Origin: Syntrophobacteraceae bacterium
GTDB lineage: Bacteria; Desulfobacterota; Syntrophobacteria; Syntrophobacterales; Syntrophobacteraceae
Assembly (NCBI GenBank): GCA_003165235.1
Contig: PLSV01000171.1
Location: 1-41,097, forward strand
Reading direction: 5' to 3'
DNA length: 41,097 nt
The translations under genes and the position numbers were made by a program. Positions 23,183-32,528 of the stretch are shown here, in pieces. The number at the start of each line of letters is the position of its first letter. Within the stretch, counting starts at the first letter, position 1. Below the pieces are notes generated by a model. That model ran no database searches. It had not been told where the DNA came from and was given only the letters and a program-made list of their open reading frames with translations.

Positions 23183-24895
23183 TCAACCAAGAGGCGCCAC
23201 GGACACCACATTGCCTTGCAAGTCAAATGTCACCCACCCGTTCTTGCCGGCGCTCTCTTCCCGAATCTCGACGGTGACTTTCCGGTTGATGGGCTGCATC
23301 TTCGGGTGTTTAGTAATTGTAATGAATTCAATTTTGCCCTCGGTGATTTTCAGGCGCTCGAGCGTGGTCTTCTCCATCTGCGCCAACTTCGAAGAAAGAG
23401 CGGTTTCAATTTCGTCGAGATCGAAGAATGACTCAGCGCCAAAACCGCGGTAGAAGGGCGTCATGTCCGTACCGGGGAAGTCGGCGAAGTGGTCCTCGTC
23501 ATACAGGAAGTCACGAAGGCGGCCGGGCTGTTTTGGGTTGGCGGCCGTGATTGTAGCTCGGTGTTCATCGAATCGCAACTCGATGAGCTTCGCATGGGGG
23601 CCGAACCTTTTCTTGATGCCGAGGATGGCTTTCCCGGCCCCATCAGGTTCGAACATGTTCACTCTGACATGCCGGCTCTTGGGCAGTTTTACCTGCATGA
23701 CGGCGCCTTTGGGATCGAACTCCACTTCGCCGTTCTCACCCTCTGCATCCCGGATTTCGACTGTCCAACGCAGCGCTTGCGCATTGCCCTCAAAGGTCGG
23801 TTTGTCCAGAGTGACCGCAGATAAGCCGCCTTTGGGAATCTCGAGCTTCAACTGGGCCTGCTCGATCATCTCTGGGATGCGCGACCAGTCAACATCGTCC
23901 ACAGCGAAGAACCGGTCGTTAGGAAGCTGAGGCGCGCCGGGTCCGCCATTGAATGCGTCGCCGCGCATCAAGACGCCGTTGAGGTTGGCCGTAAAGCTCA
24001 TCAGCCTTTTTGGTTTCTGTGGATCGCGCGCATCGAAGCCCAGGAAGTTCTTGTTCAGGTGAAGCTTCAGAATGCCGGGGGCGCTGCCGAAGACCTCGCG
24101 CATCATGCCGACGATGTGTTGCGTCTCCTTCACGTCGGCAAAGAGGTTGAGGTTCTTCGCGCGGTTGGTTCCGTCGAGATTGAGACGGTTTACGCGCCCT
24201 TTGGCGTCGGCGTAAGCACTGGCGTATTCACGGTCGCTCTTCACCTGGATTTCCCACTCGACATCGCCGCAATGAGCCGATGGCATAAGGAACAGCTCCC
24301 GCTGGATGTGAATCGTCGCGACCGCGCCGTCTTCGAACGAGGTGCGATCAACGGCGGACTTTGATGCCTCTGCGACGCCTGCCATGTTCACTTCGCTGAG
24401 GTCAAAAAGATTTTCCTCGAGGTTCTCGTTGATAAGAGTGAGTTGCACCGGCTTGGGGCCGGATACGCGCACGTTATGGTATAAGCCGTTGAGCACATAC
24501 TCATGTTCGAGACTGTATTCGTCTATATGAGAGGGTTGCGCCGGGTCCTGCACGCGAACGATTAGAGAAAGCGGCGTGATGTCAACATTCAGCGCCCTGG
24601 CAGGGTGTCCGATTTTTTTGGAAAGCTCGGTCATCAAGTCCTGCGCTGCCGTACCTTCAAAGAGATTGACCTGCTTCCGATCTCCACCGCAGCCGGACAG
24701 CATCACCAGGCCGGCGAGAAGCAATGCCGATGTAGCCTTGCCAAATATTCGAGCCGCAAGGCGAAGGCTTGAACGAACCGGGGATATGCCTTTCATCGCC
24801 GGCGTTAAAGCGCGTGCATCCTTATGCGGGGTCGGTGCGGATTGGCATTCGGTTTTGTCGATTGGCGCCGGAAGGGCCGAAAAGACAGCGGACAT
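23183..24895 (-). CDS. Lipoprotein with three copies of one domain, unknown function
   Basis: About 570 residues from ATG at 24895; a TTG at 24907 or an ATG at 24796 are alternative starts. The lipobox is VMLSGC, so the mature protein would be anchored through that Cys, but the signal region is preceded by about 50 residues if the first ATG is right; the 24796 start gives a more normal signal but lacks a ribosome site. The mature part is three repeats of about 160 residues. Each begins with a helix and a motif such as EVFGSAPGILKLHL, continues to a DPQKPKRL-type turn and ends with a beta pair such as WTVEIRDAEGENGEVEFDPKG. No catalytic motif was recognised. PepSY-like or BamC/LolB-like folds are possible but unproven. 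Confidence 0.7.
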   Translation of the reverse strand: MSAVFSALPAPIDKTECQSAPTPHKDARALTPAMKGISPVRSSLRLAARIFGKATSALLLAGLVMLSGCGGDRKQVNLFEGTAAQDLMTELSKKIGHPARALNVDITPLSLIVRVQDPAQPSHIDEYSLEHEYVLNGLYHNVRVSGPKPVQLTLINENLEENLFDLSEVNMAGVAEASKSAVDRTSFEDGAVATIHIQRELFLMPSAHCGDVEWEIQVKSDREYASAYADAKGRVNRLNLDGTNRAKNLNLFADVKETQHIVGMMREVFGSAPGILKLHLNKNFLGFDARDPQKPKRLMSFTANLNGVLMRGDAFNGGPGAPQLPNDRFFAVDDVDWSRIPEMIEQAQLKLEIPKGGLSAVTLDKPTFEGNAQALRWTVEIRDAEGENGEVEFDPKGAVMQVKLPKSRHVRVNMFEPDGAGKAILGIKKRFGPHAKLIELRFDEHRATITAANPKQPGRLRDFLYDEDHFADFPGTDMTPFYRGFGAESFFDLDEIETALSSKLAQMEKTTLERLKITEGKIEFITITKHPKMQPINRKVTVEIREESAGKNGWVTFDLQGNVVSVAPLG

Positions 24896-24907
24896 CTCTT
24901 GTTCCAA

Positions 24908-25267
24908 TTCTGTTAAATGGGCGGTTCAGTCCCCGTCGACACCGTGGAACAAATCGCTCTCCCTCCACAATTCCAAAACCGGGATTTTTGGAGCTCATCC
25001 CTTCGTGGCAGGTCCGCGTTCACCTGGCTTGGGCGCGCAGAACACGAAGCTTCGTGATAAAAAACTTTAGTAAATGCTGCTGAGCGGATCGGGAATCGAG
25101 TATCCCATCTTGTGGGCGAAAGGTCAACGACTTGGTTTGGGCGTCCTTGTTCGTGGCCTGAGCAAATGAGGCAGCCGCTCAGGGGGAAAAGAACACGCCG
25201 GCTTGCCCTGTCTTCGGGATATTGAAATTTACCTCATCTCTTCTTGAGATTGAGACCCTGCTTTCAT
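24908..25267. other. Intergenic region without a recognised gene (360 nt)
   Basis: Lies between the lipoprotein gene and the end of the crotonase gene. Short frames in it lack ribosome sites and family features. A weak hairpin, ATCTC-TTCTT-GAGAT, lies near 25235-25249 without a T-run. No promoter for the lipoprotein gene was identified with confidence. Confidence 0.4.
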
Positions 25268-26062
25268 TTATTTTCTGAACCTTGCAAAGTCCGGGGGCCT
25301 TTTATCCAGGAAAGCCTGAACGCCCTCGTGAGATTCCTCGGAGTGGTAGTAGAGACTGACGGCGTGACGGGCCATCGCCGTTATCCCTGTGGCGTGGTCG
25401 GTATCGGCGTTGAATGAGGCTTTGAGACATGCAAGTGAAGTGGGGGCTTTCGCGAGAAGCTCCTGCGCCCAGGTCTCCACCTCCCCATCCAGTTCTTCCT
25501 TCGGCGTGACTTTGTTGACCAGGCCCATCTCAAGAGCTTCCATGGCGGAATACTGTCTGCACATGTACCAGATTTCCCTGGCTTTTTTCTCCCCGACAAT
25601 CCTGGCGAGGTAGATTGTGCCGAAGCCGGCGTCGAAACTGCCCACCCTGGGGCCGGCCTGACCGAATCGGGCGTTGTCAGAGGCGATGGTGAGGTCGCAG
25701 ATTATATGCAGGACGTGTCCGGCGCCGATCGCATAGCCTTTTACCGCCGCGATTACCGGCTTGGGTATCGTTCGAATGATGCTGATGAGCTGCCCGTAGG
25801 CGTCCAGCAGTTCGAATTTGGCTTCCCCCCGGCCATATCCTTCCTCCTCTTTGGTTTTCTGGTCCCCGCCGGTGCAAAACGCCTTATCTCCCGAACCGGT
25901 CAGAACGACCACTCCCACTTCTTTGTCCGCCCATGCATCACGAAACGCCGAAAACATCTCTTCGAGCGTTAGGGCCGTAAAAGCGTTATATCTTTGAGGT
26001 CTATTGATGATGACTCTGGCGATGCCTCTGTCCTTCTCATAGATGATTTCCTTAAATTCCAT
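25268..26062 (-). CDS. MenB-like enoyl-CoA hydratase/isomerase (crotonase) family protein
   Basis: A 264-residue protein. The ATG at 26062 follows GGGAGG by 7 nt. FCTGGDQKTKEEEGYG, GYAIGAGHVLHIICDLTIA, FGQAGPRVGSFDAGFG and ARIVGEKKAREIWYMCRQY are the landmarks of 1,4-dihydroxy-2-naphthoyl-CoA synthase (MenB), including the GSFDAG active-site segment. MenB closes the second ring in menaquinone synthesis. No other men gene lies nearby. Related anaerobe enzymes in this branch act on alicyclic CoA esters (ring hydration or hydrolysis in aromatic acid degradation), and the fatty-acid setting leaves that open. It lies downstream of the 2-oxoglutarate dehydrogenase genes but probably has its own promoter. 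Confidence 0.75.
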   Translation of the reverse strand: MEFKEIIYEKDRGIARVIINRPQRYNAFTALTLEEMFSAFRDAWADKEVGVVVLTGSGDKAFCTGGDQKTKEEEGYGRGEAKFELLDAYGQLISIIRTIPKPVIAAVKGYAIGAGHVLHIICDLTIASDNARFGQAGPRVGSFDAGFGTIYLARIVGEKKAREIWYMCRQYSAMEALEMGLVNKVTPKEELDGEVETWAQELLAKAPTSLACLKASFNADTDHATGITAMARHAVSLYYHSEESHEGVQAFLDKRPPDFARFRK

Positions 26063-26186
26063 ATCCGCGCCTCCCATGATTGATGCTGCGATTCAATCTC
26101 TCCACCCCCGATTAAGCCAAACTTTCTTTGAGCTGGTGAATCCATTCTTGCCATGGATGTGCTGCTTTCAAGATTGGGATGCCTCT

Positions 26187-26213
26187 ATTCTAAACTACTA
26201 TGCCAAATTTCAA
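26187..26213 (-). promoter_or_regulatory. Possible promoter for the crotonase gene
   Basis: Minus strand TTGAAA (26213-26208) and TAGAAT (26192-26187), each 5 of 6 matches to consensus, but the spacer is only 15 bp, shorter than the usual 16-18. It would give a leader of about 120 nt. Confidence 0.3.
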
Positions 26214-26276
26214 CAGAACTTGGCGGCCTCACCCCGCACGCAAGCGATCCAGTAGACCGTCTTCCGCCGGCATGAG

Positions 26277-27668
26277 TCATCTTCTGAGCAGCATGGCCGC
26301 GCTCTCATGCACGGCTTCCGACAGGGTGGGGTGGGCGTGAACGGTTCGGCTCAGCTCTTCGGCGCTCATATGTGACTGAATGGCGATGACGCATTCGGCG
26401 ATCAGTTCAGAGGCGCGCGGACCGATGATGTGTACGCCCAGGATGCGTCCGGAGCCGGAGCGTGCGAGGATTTTAACAAATCCGTCCGTCTCGCCCAGAC
26501 ACTGTGCCCGCGCGGTCCCGGAAAACGGAAAAACCGCCGATCTGTAGGCGACCCCGAGGGTTTTGAGCTCCTCTTCGGTTTTTCCCACAGATGCCGCTTC
26601 AGGGGAGGTATAGACCACGGCGGGAATGGAATCGTAGTCGACCTCGCCTGCAAGTCCCGCAATTCGCCCGACTGCGGCGATCCCTTCCGCCGACGCCTTG
26701 TGGGCGAGCATCGGGCCGGGTATCAGGTCCCCTATGGCATAAACTCCCGGAACATTTGTCCGGTAATTTTCGTCAACCATGACGAAGCCCCTCGCGTCGA
26801 GCTGGATTCCGAGTTCCTCCAGTCCAAGGCCCCGGACCAGGGGCTTTCTGCCTACCGCGACAAGCACCCTGTCGAATTCGGCTTCTTCCTCTTTACCGCC
26901 GTCCGAATCGAGGAACAGTTTCACTGCGCCTCCGGCGTTCGCGCCTCGCGCTACTCTTGTTTTGAGGCGGAAATTGAGGCCATCCCGGCGGAGCAGCCGT
27001 TCGAGACGCCTGCCTGTCTGTCCGTCAAGCGTAAACGCGATTCTTGGTAAAACTTCAATCACGGTTACATCGGATCCCAGGCGCGCCCAGACAGACCCGA
27101 GTTCAAGGCCTATATAGCCTCCTCCTATGATTCCCAGCCGTTTCGGGACCGATTCGAATTTCAGCGCCTCCGTCGAGCTTACGACCCTTTCGCCGTCAAA
27201 TGGCAGAAACGGGAGCTCTACCGGCTCGCTCCCGGTCGCAAGCAGGAGCGCCTGAGCGTCGTAGCATTCGGAGGTCTGGTCCGGGTCGAGCACCTCGATT
27301 TCCCCGGCGGTTCTCAGGCGCGCAGATCCCCGAATCAGCCGCACGCCGTTGCCCTCCATCAGCTTGCGGACGTTTTCAGTCAGACCGGAAACGATTTTTT
27401 CTTTTCGCTCCATTAACCGGGTCAGATCGATTGAGACCCCTTCCACCCTTATTGCGTGTTCGCCAAGACGCTTGTTTGCAATGCTGTACTGTTCCGTCGA
27501 TTCCAGAAGCGCCTTGCTCGGGATGCATCCCACATTCAGGCAGACCCCTCCAGGGCGGGCGTCTCTTTCGACGCAGGCCGTCTTCATGCCCAGCTCAGCC
27601 GCGCGGATGGCTGCAACATAACCGCCGGGCCCCGCGCCGATCACGATCAGATCGAATTTCTCAGGCAT
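26277..27668 (-). CDS. lpdA: Dihydrolipoyl dehydrogenase (E3)
   Basis: A 463-residue flavoprotein of the standard size. The FAD-binding GAGPGGYVAAIRA is at the N-terminus. The redox pair is Cys43/Cys48 in GGVCLNVGCIPSK. The NAD-binding LGIIGGGYIGLELGSVWARLG, the second FAD contact GVYAIGDL and the C-terminal catalytic HAHPTLSEAVHE are all present. It reoxidises the lipoyl arm of the E2 with NAD+. It begins 15 nt after sucB on the same strand, so it is the E3 of the 2-oxoglutarate dehydrogenase complex and may serve other lipoyl enzymes too. Confidence 0.95.
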   Translation of the reverse strand: MPEKFDLIVIGAGPGGYVAAIRAAELGMKTACVERDARPGGVCLNVGCIPSKALLESTEQYSIANKRLGEHAIRVEGVSIDLTRLMERKEKIVSGLTENVRKLMEGNGVRLIRGSARLRTAGEIEVLDPDQTSECYDAQALLLATGSEPVELPFLPFDGERVVSSTEALKFESVPKRLGIIGGGYIGLELGSVWARLGSDVTVIEVLPRIAFTLDGQTGRRLERLLRRDGLNFRLKTRVARGANAGGAVKLFLDSDGGKEEEAEFDRVLVAVGRKPLVRGLGLEELGIQLDARGFVMVDENYRTNVPGVYAIGDLIPGPMLAHKASAEGIAAVGRIAGLAGEVDYDSIPAVVYTSPEAASVGKTEEELKTLGVAYRSAVFPFSGTARAQCLGETDGFVKILARSGSGRILGVHIIGPRASELIAECVIAIQSHMSAEELSRTVHAHPTLSEAVHESAAMLLRR

Positions 27669-27683
27669 CCATATCCCCCTAAA

Positions 27684-28997
27684 TCATAACTCAATCATTA
27701 TGCGCTCGGGATTTTCGACCAAATCCTTGATCCTGCGCAGAAAAGTAACCGCCTCCCTGCCGTCGATTATCCGATGATCGTAACTGAGCGCCACATACAT
27801 CATCGGCCGGATGACAATCTGTTCGGCTGCCACGACGGGCCGGTCCTCGATCTTGTGCATACCAAGGATGGCGCTCTGGGGCGGGTTCAAAATGGGGGTG
27901 CTGAGAAGCGAGCCGAAAACCCCCCCGTTGGTGATCGTGAAGGTCCCTCCTTCAAGATCTGAGATATCGAGCCTGTTTTCCTCGACCTTTTTTGCGAAAT
28001 CGGCGATCGCCCGCTCAAGGGCCGCGAACCCGAGACTGCCGGAATTTCTGATTACCGGTACTACCAGGCCTCGCTCAGCCCCGATCGCCACGCCTATGTG
28101 ATAATAGTTATGATAAACAATTTCATTTCCCTCGATGAAGGCATTGACCTCGGGCATTTGCTTCAGGGCGGCGACGCTTGCCTTGAGGAAAAAGGACATT
28201 ATCCCAAGCCGGATTCCATGTTTCTGCCGGAACTCTTCCCCGAACTGTTTCCTGAGCGCCTGCACCCGGCTCATGTCGATCTCGTTAAACGTTGTGAGCA
28301 TTGCGGTATTTTGACGGGCGTCCAGGAGCCTTGCAGCAATCCGCTGCCGAATCGGGGACATGGGCTTGCGGATAATTTCTTCGCGGGCGGGATATAGCCC
28401 TTCTTCCTGCGCGGGTGCGGCAGGGGGGTGTTCCCGTTTTGGCGCCTGTGCCGCCGGTTTTTCAGGCGCATGCTGCTCAACGAAAAGCAGAACGTCTCCT
28501 TCGGTAATTCTTCCTCCGGGGCCCGTGGGCGTGACGGCGGAAAGGTCAACTCCCTTTTCCTCCGCCAGGGCGCGGACCAGCGAGGAGATGATCGGCTTGG
28601 ATGGCGTAGCCCCTTCCGGCCGGGGTGGGGGCGAAGGTTCGGGTGCGCGCCGTTCCGGCGGGGCGGGTCCGGGCGCCTCAGGACGAGGGGCCTTGCTCTC
28701 TTCCTCGGGGGCTTTTTCCGCCGGTTCGGGCGGTTTTTTTACACCCGCGGCGCCTTTCTTCTCCGCAGTCTCCTCAATTTGCCCGACGACCGCCCCGACC
28801 TTCACGGTCTGTCCTTCCGGGACAAGGATTCTCAAAACACCGTCAGCCGGCGCTGAAATCTCAAGGGTAACCTTGTCGGTTTCTATAACGAACAGGATGT
28901 CGTCCTTGCGGACCGACTCTCCGTCCCGCTTGAGCCATTGCGCAAGCAGCGCTTCCTGGACTGATTCGCCAACTTCGGGAATCTTGAGCTCAATCAT
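27684..28997 (-). CDS. sucB: Dihydrolipoyllysine-residue succinyltransferase (E2 of 2-oxoglutarate dehydrogenase)
   Basis: A 437-residue protein. The ATG at 28997 follows AGGAG by 5 nt and begins [13 protein letters not shown], the standard E2 start. A single lipoyl domain has the target lysine in [12 protein letters not shown] (about K42). A Pro/Ala/Glu-rich linker of about 60 residues, a peripheral-subunit-binding domain ([15 protein letters not shown]) and the acyltransferase domain with catalytic [13 protein letters not shown] follow. It forms the core of the complex and makes succinyl-CoA. One lipoyl domain and placement between sucA and lpdA support the 2-oxoglutarate rather than the pyruvate complex. 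Confidence 0.93.
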   Translation of the reverse strand: MIELKIPEVGESVQEALLAQWLKRDGESVRKDDILFVIETDKVTLEISAPADGVLRILVPEGQTVKVGAVVGQIEETAEKKGAAGVKKPPEPAEKAPEEESKAPRPEAPGPAPPERRAPEPSPPPRPEGATPSKPIISSLVRALAEEKGVDLSAVTPTGPGGRITEGDVLLFVEQHAPEKPAAQAPKREHPPAAPAQEEGLYPAREEIIRKPMSPIRQRIAARLLDARQNTAMLTTFNEIDMSRVQALRKQFGEEFRQKHGIRLGIMSFFLKASVAALKQMPEVNAFIEGNEIVYHNYYHIGVAIGAERGLVVPVIRNSGSLGFAALERAIADFAKKVEENRLDISDLEGGTFTITNGGVFGSLLSTPILNPPQSAILGMHKIEDRPVVAAEQIVIRPMMYVALSYDHRIIDGREAVTFLRRIKDLVENPERIMIEL

Positions 28998-29059
28998 GGC
29001 GTCTCCTGGTTTGTAATGGTTCACTGTGGAGTTTGACGGCAAATAAGATGTCGCGCCAG

Positions 29060-29167
29060 GTTGCGTTCAAGACCAGGCGGGATTTATCCCGCCCCTACAG
29101 CATTGTCGCACGCTCATTCGTAGGGGAGGGCTTTATGCCCTCCCGGAGCGCCCGACTTGAACGCAAC
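29060..29167. repeat. 108-bp element with nested inverted repeats between sucA and sucB
   Basis: Outer 12-bp perfect arms, GTTGCGTTCAAG (29060-29071) and CTTGAACGCAAC (29156-29167), enclose two perfect 8-bp hairpins: GGCGGGAT-TT-ATCCCGCC (29076-29093) and GGGAGGGC-TTTAT-GCCCTCCC (29124-29144). Between them CCCCTAC (29092-29098) pairs with GTAGGGG (29120-29126). It has the form of a REP/MITE-like non-coding repeat and ends 7 nt from the sucA stop codon. A partial match to the outer arm, TGAACGCAAC, occurs near 11698-11707. Confidence 0.75.
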
Positions 29168-29173
29168 GTCGTA

Positions 29174-31882
29174 TTAAGACCCGAACGCCATTTCCAGCAG
29201 CATCTCCTGGTCTTGTCTGTACGTGGCCAGGTAGCCGGAAGCGGGGCTTGCCGCCGGCGCTCTCCCTATATAGGCCGGATCGTGACCGGTCAAGGTTTTT
29301 AGCCTGGATCGGATGAACTCCCATCCGCCCATGTTTTCAGGCTCCTCCTGGACCCAGTAGAACTCGACGGCCGAGGAGTATTTGGATAGGGCATCCCTTA
29401 GTTGCGCTTCGGGAAAAGGATAGAACTGCTCCACCCTCAGGATCGCCTTGTCCTTCACGCCGGAGGCTTTTCGCCTTTCGATCAGCCCGTAATATATTTT
29501 CCCGCTGCAAAAATATATCTTCTGCGCCTCTTCAAAGCCGGGGTCTTCGAGTACTTCCCTGAAATGGCCTGAAGAGAGTTCCGATACGGTGGAAACCGCC
29601 TCGGGAAGCCTCAGGAGGCTCTTGGGAGTCAAGATTATCAGAGGTTTGCGGAAATTTCTCCGCATCTGCCTGCGGAGCAGGTGAAAATACTGCGCCGGCG
29701 TGCTGGGGTAACAAACCTGCATGTTATCCTCTGCGCAAAGCTGCAGGAATCTTTCCATACGGGCGCTCGAATGCTCGGGTCCCTGTCCTTCGAGACCGTG
29801 AGGCAAAAAGATCGTCAGGCCGCTGAGCTGATGCCACTTGGACTCAGCGCTCGAGATGAACTGATCGAAAACCGGCTGGGCGTTATTGGCGAAATCGCCG
29901 AATTGGGCTTCCCAGATCGTCAATGTGTTGGGGGCCGCCAGTGAATAGCCGTATTCAAACCCAAGCACGGCTTCCTCGGAGAGCATGCTGTCGTAGACCA
30001 TGAACGGGGCCTGGCCGGCAGAAAGATTGTTCAGGGGTATGTAGCGTTCCTCGGAGTTTACGTCGAACAGGACGCTGTGCCTCTGGCTGAAAGTGCCTCG
30101 GCCGCTGTCCTGTCCGCTGAGGCGAACCGGAGTGGCTTCGGTCACAAGTGAGGCGAAGGCAAGTGTTTCGGCGTTGGCCCAATCTATGTCCTGCCCCTGC
30201 TCCACTGTGCGGAGCCTTCTTTCAAGTATGCGCGCAAGACGGGGATGAACGGCAAAGCCTTCGGGAAAAGAATTCAGTTTTTGGGCGAGTTCTAGAAGTC
30301 TTTCGCTGCTAACGCCTGTTTCAACCGGTTCGTGGGAATATTGTCCGCTTATTCCCTGCCAAAGGTCGTAAAAGTTCTCCTCCGGCATTTTGCAGAGTTT
30401 GTCGTGCACTTTCGAGTAGGCCAGTTCCATGCACTCGTTTACGCCCTCGACGTACCGGTTCAGTTCCTCCTCCGAGGCGATCCCGGATTCTTTCAAAGAA
30501 TTGAAATAAATCTTGTAGACAGGGGGTCGCTCCTTTATCCTGGCGTACATTTGGGGCTGAGTGTAATAAGGCTCGTCTCCCTCGTTGTGCCCGTACCGCC
30601 TGTAGCAAACCAGGTCTATTACGACGTCCTTTGCGAACTTCGTCCGGTAATCCAGCGCCAGTTTCACAACGTGAAGCGCCGCTTCAGGATCTTCGCCGTG
30701 GACATGAAAGATCGGCGCCAGGAGCGTCTTGGCTATGTCCGTGGCGTACCGGGTGGACCGAGCGTGCTCGGGAAGCGTGGTGAACCCGATCTGGTTGTTG
30801 ATGACGAGGTGGAGCGTCCCCCCGGTGGAATAGCCTTCCAACTGCGACAGGTTGAGGGTTTCGGCCACGACCCCCTGGCCCGCAAAGGCTGCATCCCCAT
30901 GGATCAGAATGGGAAGCACCTGTTGGCGGCCTTCTTGTCCAAGCTGTTCTTGTCTTGCGTACGCCAGTCCTTCGAGCACCGGGTCAACCGCTTCCAGATG
31001 GCTCGGGTTGTTTGGGATCAATACTCTCAAATGCCGGGCGTCGCTTAAATCCAGGTCGACCATGTATCCTCTGTGGTACTTGACGTCCCCCGACCCGAAA
31101 AGCGACTCAGGGTCATAATGCTCCTCGAATTCGCAGAAAAGATGTTCGTAGAGCTTATTTAGAACGTTTACCTGTATATTCAGGCGCCCCCGGTGCGCCA
31201 TTCCCATAAGGATTTCGCGGCATCCCCCCCGCCAGGCATGCTTCAACAGGGCAGCAAGCATCGGGATGATGATCTCGGCGCCTTCGAGCGAGAATCGCTT
31301 CTGACCGACGTACCGCGTGTGGAGGAAGTGCTCAAAAAGAGTAGCCTGGCAAAGCTTCTGGAGGATTCCTATCTTTTCTTCCCTGGTAAACGGGGGTTTG
31401 TTTCGCGATGGTTCCATGCGCTCCTGGAGCCACAGCCTTTCGTCAGGGTCCTGAATGTGCATGTGCTCAACGCCGATCGACCTGCAGTAGGTCTCTCTTA
31501 GCGCCGATATAATCTGCCTCAGAGGGGTCTCCTGCGGGAAAAGGGTGGCCGGGGTGTAGAAAAGCCGCTCAAGGTCCTCTTCCGAGAGACCGAAACTGGA
31601 AAGGGTGAGCAGCGTATGCGTGTCAACACATCTGTGCAGCGGGTCCAGGCAGGTCAGAATATGCCCCAGATCGCGGTAGCGATAGATGAGTTCCTGTACG
31701 CTGCACTGCCTCAATAATTCGCTCTTGTCGCAAAAGCCCGCGCTTACCTGTTCGGGACGGGCCGCAAGATCAAAACCCTCGAAGAAAATCCGCCACTCGC
31801 GGCTCACGCTCTCCGGGTTCGATTTCCATTTTTGATATTCCGAATCTATGAAGTCTGCATGGAGGCTAAGGGAGTAATTCAT
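29174..31882 (-). CDS. sucA: 2-oxoglutarate dehydrogenase E1 component
   Basis: A protein of about 902 residues, the usual size of bacterial SucA. The ATG at 31882 begins MNYSLSLHADFIDSEYQKWK; a TTG at 31888 is better spaced from GAGG and may be the true start. The N-terminal E2-binding helix (SEYQKWKSNPESVSREW) is typical. IHGDAAFAGQGVVAET is the thiamine-diphosphate region, and MGMAHRGRLNIQVN, YRRYGHNEGDEP and FGDFANNAQPVFDQF are further family motifs. It decarboxylates 2-oxoglutarate and passes succinyl to the SucB lipoyl arm. First gene of sucA-sucB-lpdA. An NAD-linked complex is uncommon in strict anaerobes, many of which use a ferredoxin enzyme. Confidence 0.95.
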   Translation of the reverse strand: MNYSLSLHADFIDSEYQKWKSNPESVSREWRIFFEGFDLAARPEQVSAGFCDKSELLRQCSVQELIYRYRDLGHILTCLDPLHRCVDTHTLLTLSSFGLSEEDLERLFYTPATLFPQETPLRQIISALRETYCRSIGVEHMHIQDPDERLWLQERMEPSRNKPPFTREEKIGILQKLCQATLFEHFLHTRYVGQKRFSLEGAEIIIPMLAALLKHAWRGGCREILMGMAHRGRLNIQVNVLNKLYEHLFCEFEEHYDPESLFGSGDVKYHRGYMVDLDLSDARHLRVLIPNNPSHLEAVDPVLEGLAYARQEQLGQEGRQQVLPILIHGDAAFAGQGVVAETLNLSQLEGYSTGGTLHLVINNQIGFTTLPEHARSTRYATDIAKTLLAPIFHVHGEDPEAALHVVKLALDYRTKFAKDVVIDLVCYRRYGHNEGDEPYYTQPQMYARIKERPPVYKIYFNSLKESGIASEEELNRYVEGVNECMELAYSKVHDKLCKMPEENFYDLWQGISGQYSHEPVETGVSSERLLELAQKLNSFPEGFAVHPRLARILERRLRTVEQGQDIDWANAETLAFASLVTEATPVRLSGQDSGRGTFSQRHSVLFDVNSEERYIPLNNLSAGQAPFMVYDSMLSEEAVLGFEYGYSLAAPNTLTIWEAQFGDFANNAQPVFDQFISSAESKWHQLSGLTIFLPHGLEGQGPEHSSARMERFLQLCAEDNMQVCYPSTPAQYFHLLRRQMRRNFRKPLIILTPKSLLRLPEAVSTVSELSSGHFREVLEDPGFEEAQKIYFCSGKIYYGLIERRKASGVKDKAILRVEQFYPFPEAQLRDALSKYSSAVEFYWVQEEPENMGGWEFIRSRLKTLTGHDPAYIGRAPAASPASGYLATYRQDQEMLLEMAFGS

Positions 31883-31973
31883 GGGCAAGATAATCCTCGC
31901 AATTCGGTTTAATGGCGCTTGCCGGATAAGCGCAAAGCTGCATGCTTTGATTGTTCGGTTCTGTTCAGCCTAA

Positions 31974-32001
31974 GAGATAGCTATCATGGAGTTGATGTCA
32001 A
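31974..32001 (-). promoter_or_regulatory. Probable promoter of the sucA-sucB-lpdA operon
   Basis: Minus strand: exact TTGACA (32001-31996), 16-bp spacer, TATCTC (31979-31974, a poor -10). Transcription would start near 31966, about 85 nt before the sucA start. The weak -10 suggests need of an activator or low basal use. Confidence 0.45.
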
Positions 32002-32141
32002 GAATGAGAGCATTTAGTGCGGGACTTCAAAGCGCCCTGAACCGTCAGCAGACGAATCGGCAGGCGCGATTGGGAACAATAAAAAAAGTGTGTGTGCGGC
32101 CGGGTCCTCGATGAGCACAGGGGAAGGTAAGGCAACCAGCC

Positions 32142-32528
32142 CTATGGGTTCTCGAATTGGTTTTCATCAAAGGCAAAATTATCGATGAATTCCTGCAGTT
32201 GGGACAAGTGCTTGACAGACAGGTTCTCGAACTCCACGCCACAGCGCCTGGTGCTGATCTGCTCCCAGGAGCCCTCAGGCACTTCCTGATCGTACACGAT
32301 TCTGCATTGAACCCTGTCCAGGTGAATGAAACGGTCGTTGCTGCCGAATATTTTTATTGCGGAGCATCCCCCATCATTATCGTGCGTAGACAAATACCGG
32401 ACACACAGCCCGCCCATGCTGATATTCTGGACCTGCCCCATGTTAATGAGTTCATTGGGCTTTATGAAAGCGGCAAATGCTCCATCTTTGCCTTTAAACC
32501 TCTTGAATTTTCTTTTCTCATCCAACAT
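32142..32528 (-). CDS. PilZ domain protein (c-di-GMP receptor)
   Basis: A 128-residue single-domain protein. The ATG at 32528 follows GGGTGA. The c-di-GMP-binding signature is complete: an RxxxR-type element at RKFKRFKG (residues 5-12), then VQNISMGGLCVRY (N-x-S-x-x-G) about 30 residues on. RRCGVEFENLS and a C-terminal helix end the domain. Such proteins change partner binding when c-di-GMP is present and often regulate motility, exopolysaccharide or surface attachment. Divergent from the second PilZ gene at 33267 across a 738-nt gap. Confidence 0.85.
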   Translation of the reverse strand: MLDEKRKFKRFKGKDGAFAAFIKPNELINMGQVQNISMGGLCVRYLSTHDNDGGCSAIKIFGSNDRFIHLDRVQCRIVYDQEVPEGSWEQISTRRCGVEFENLSVKHLSQLQEFIDNFAFDENQFENP

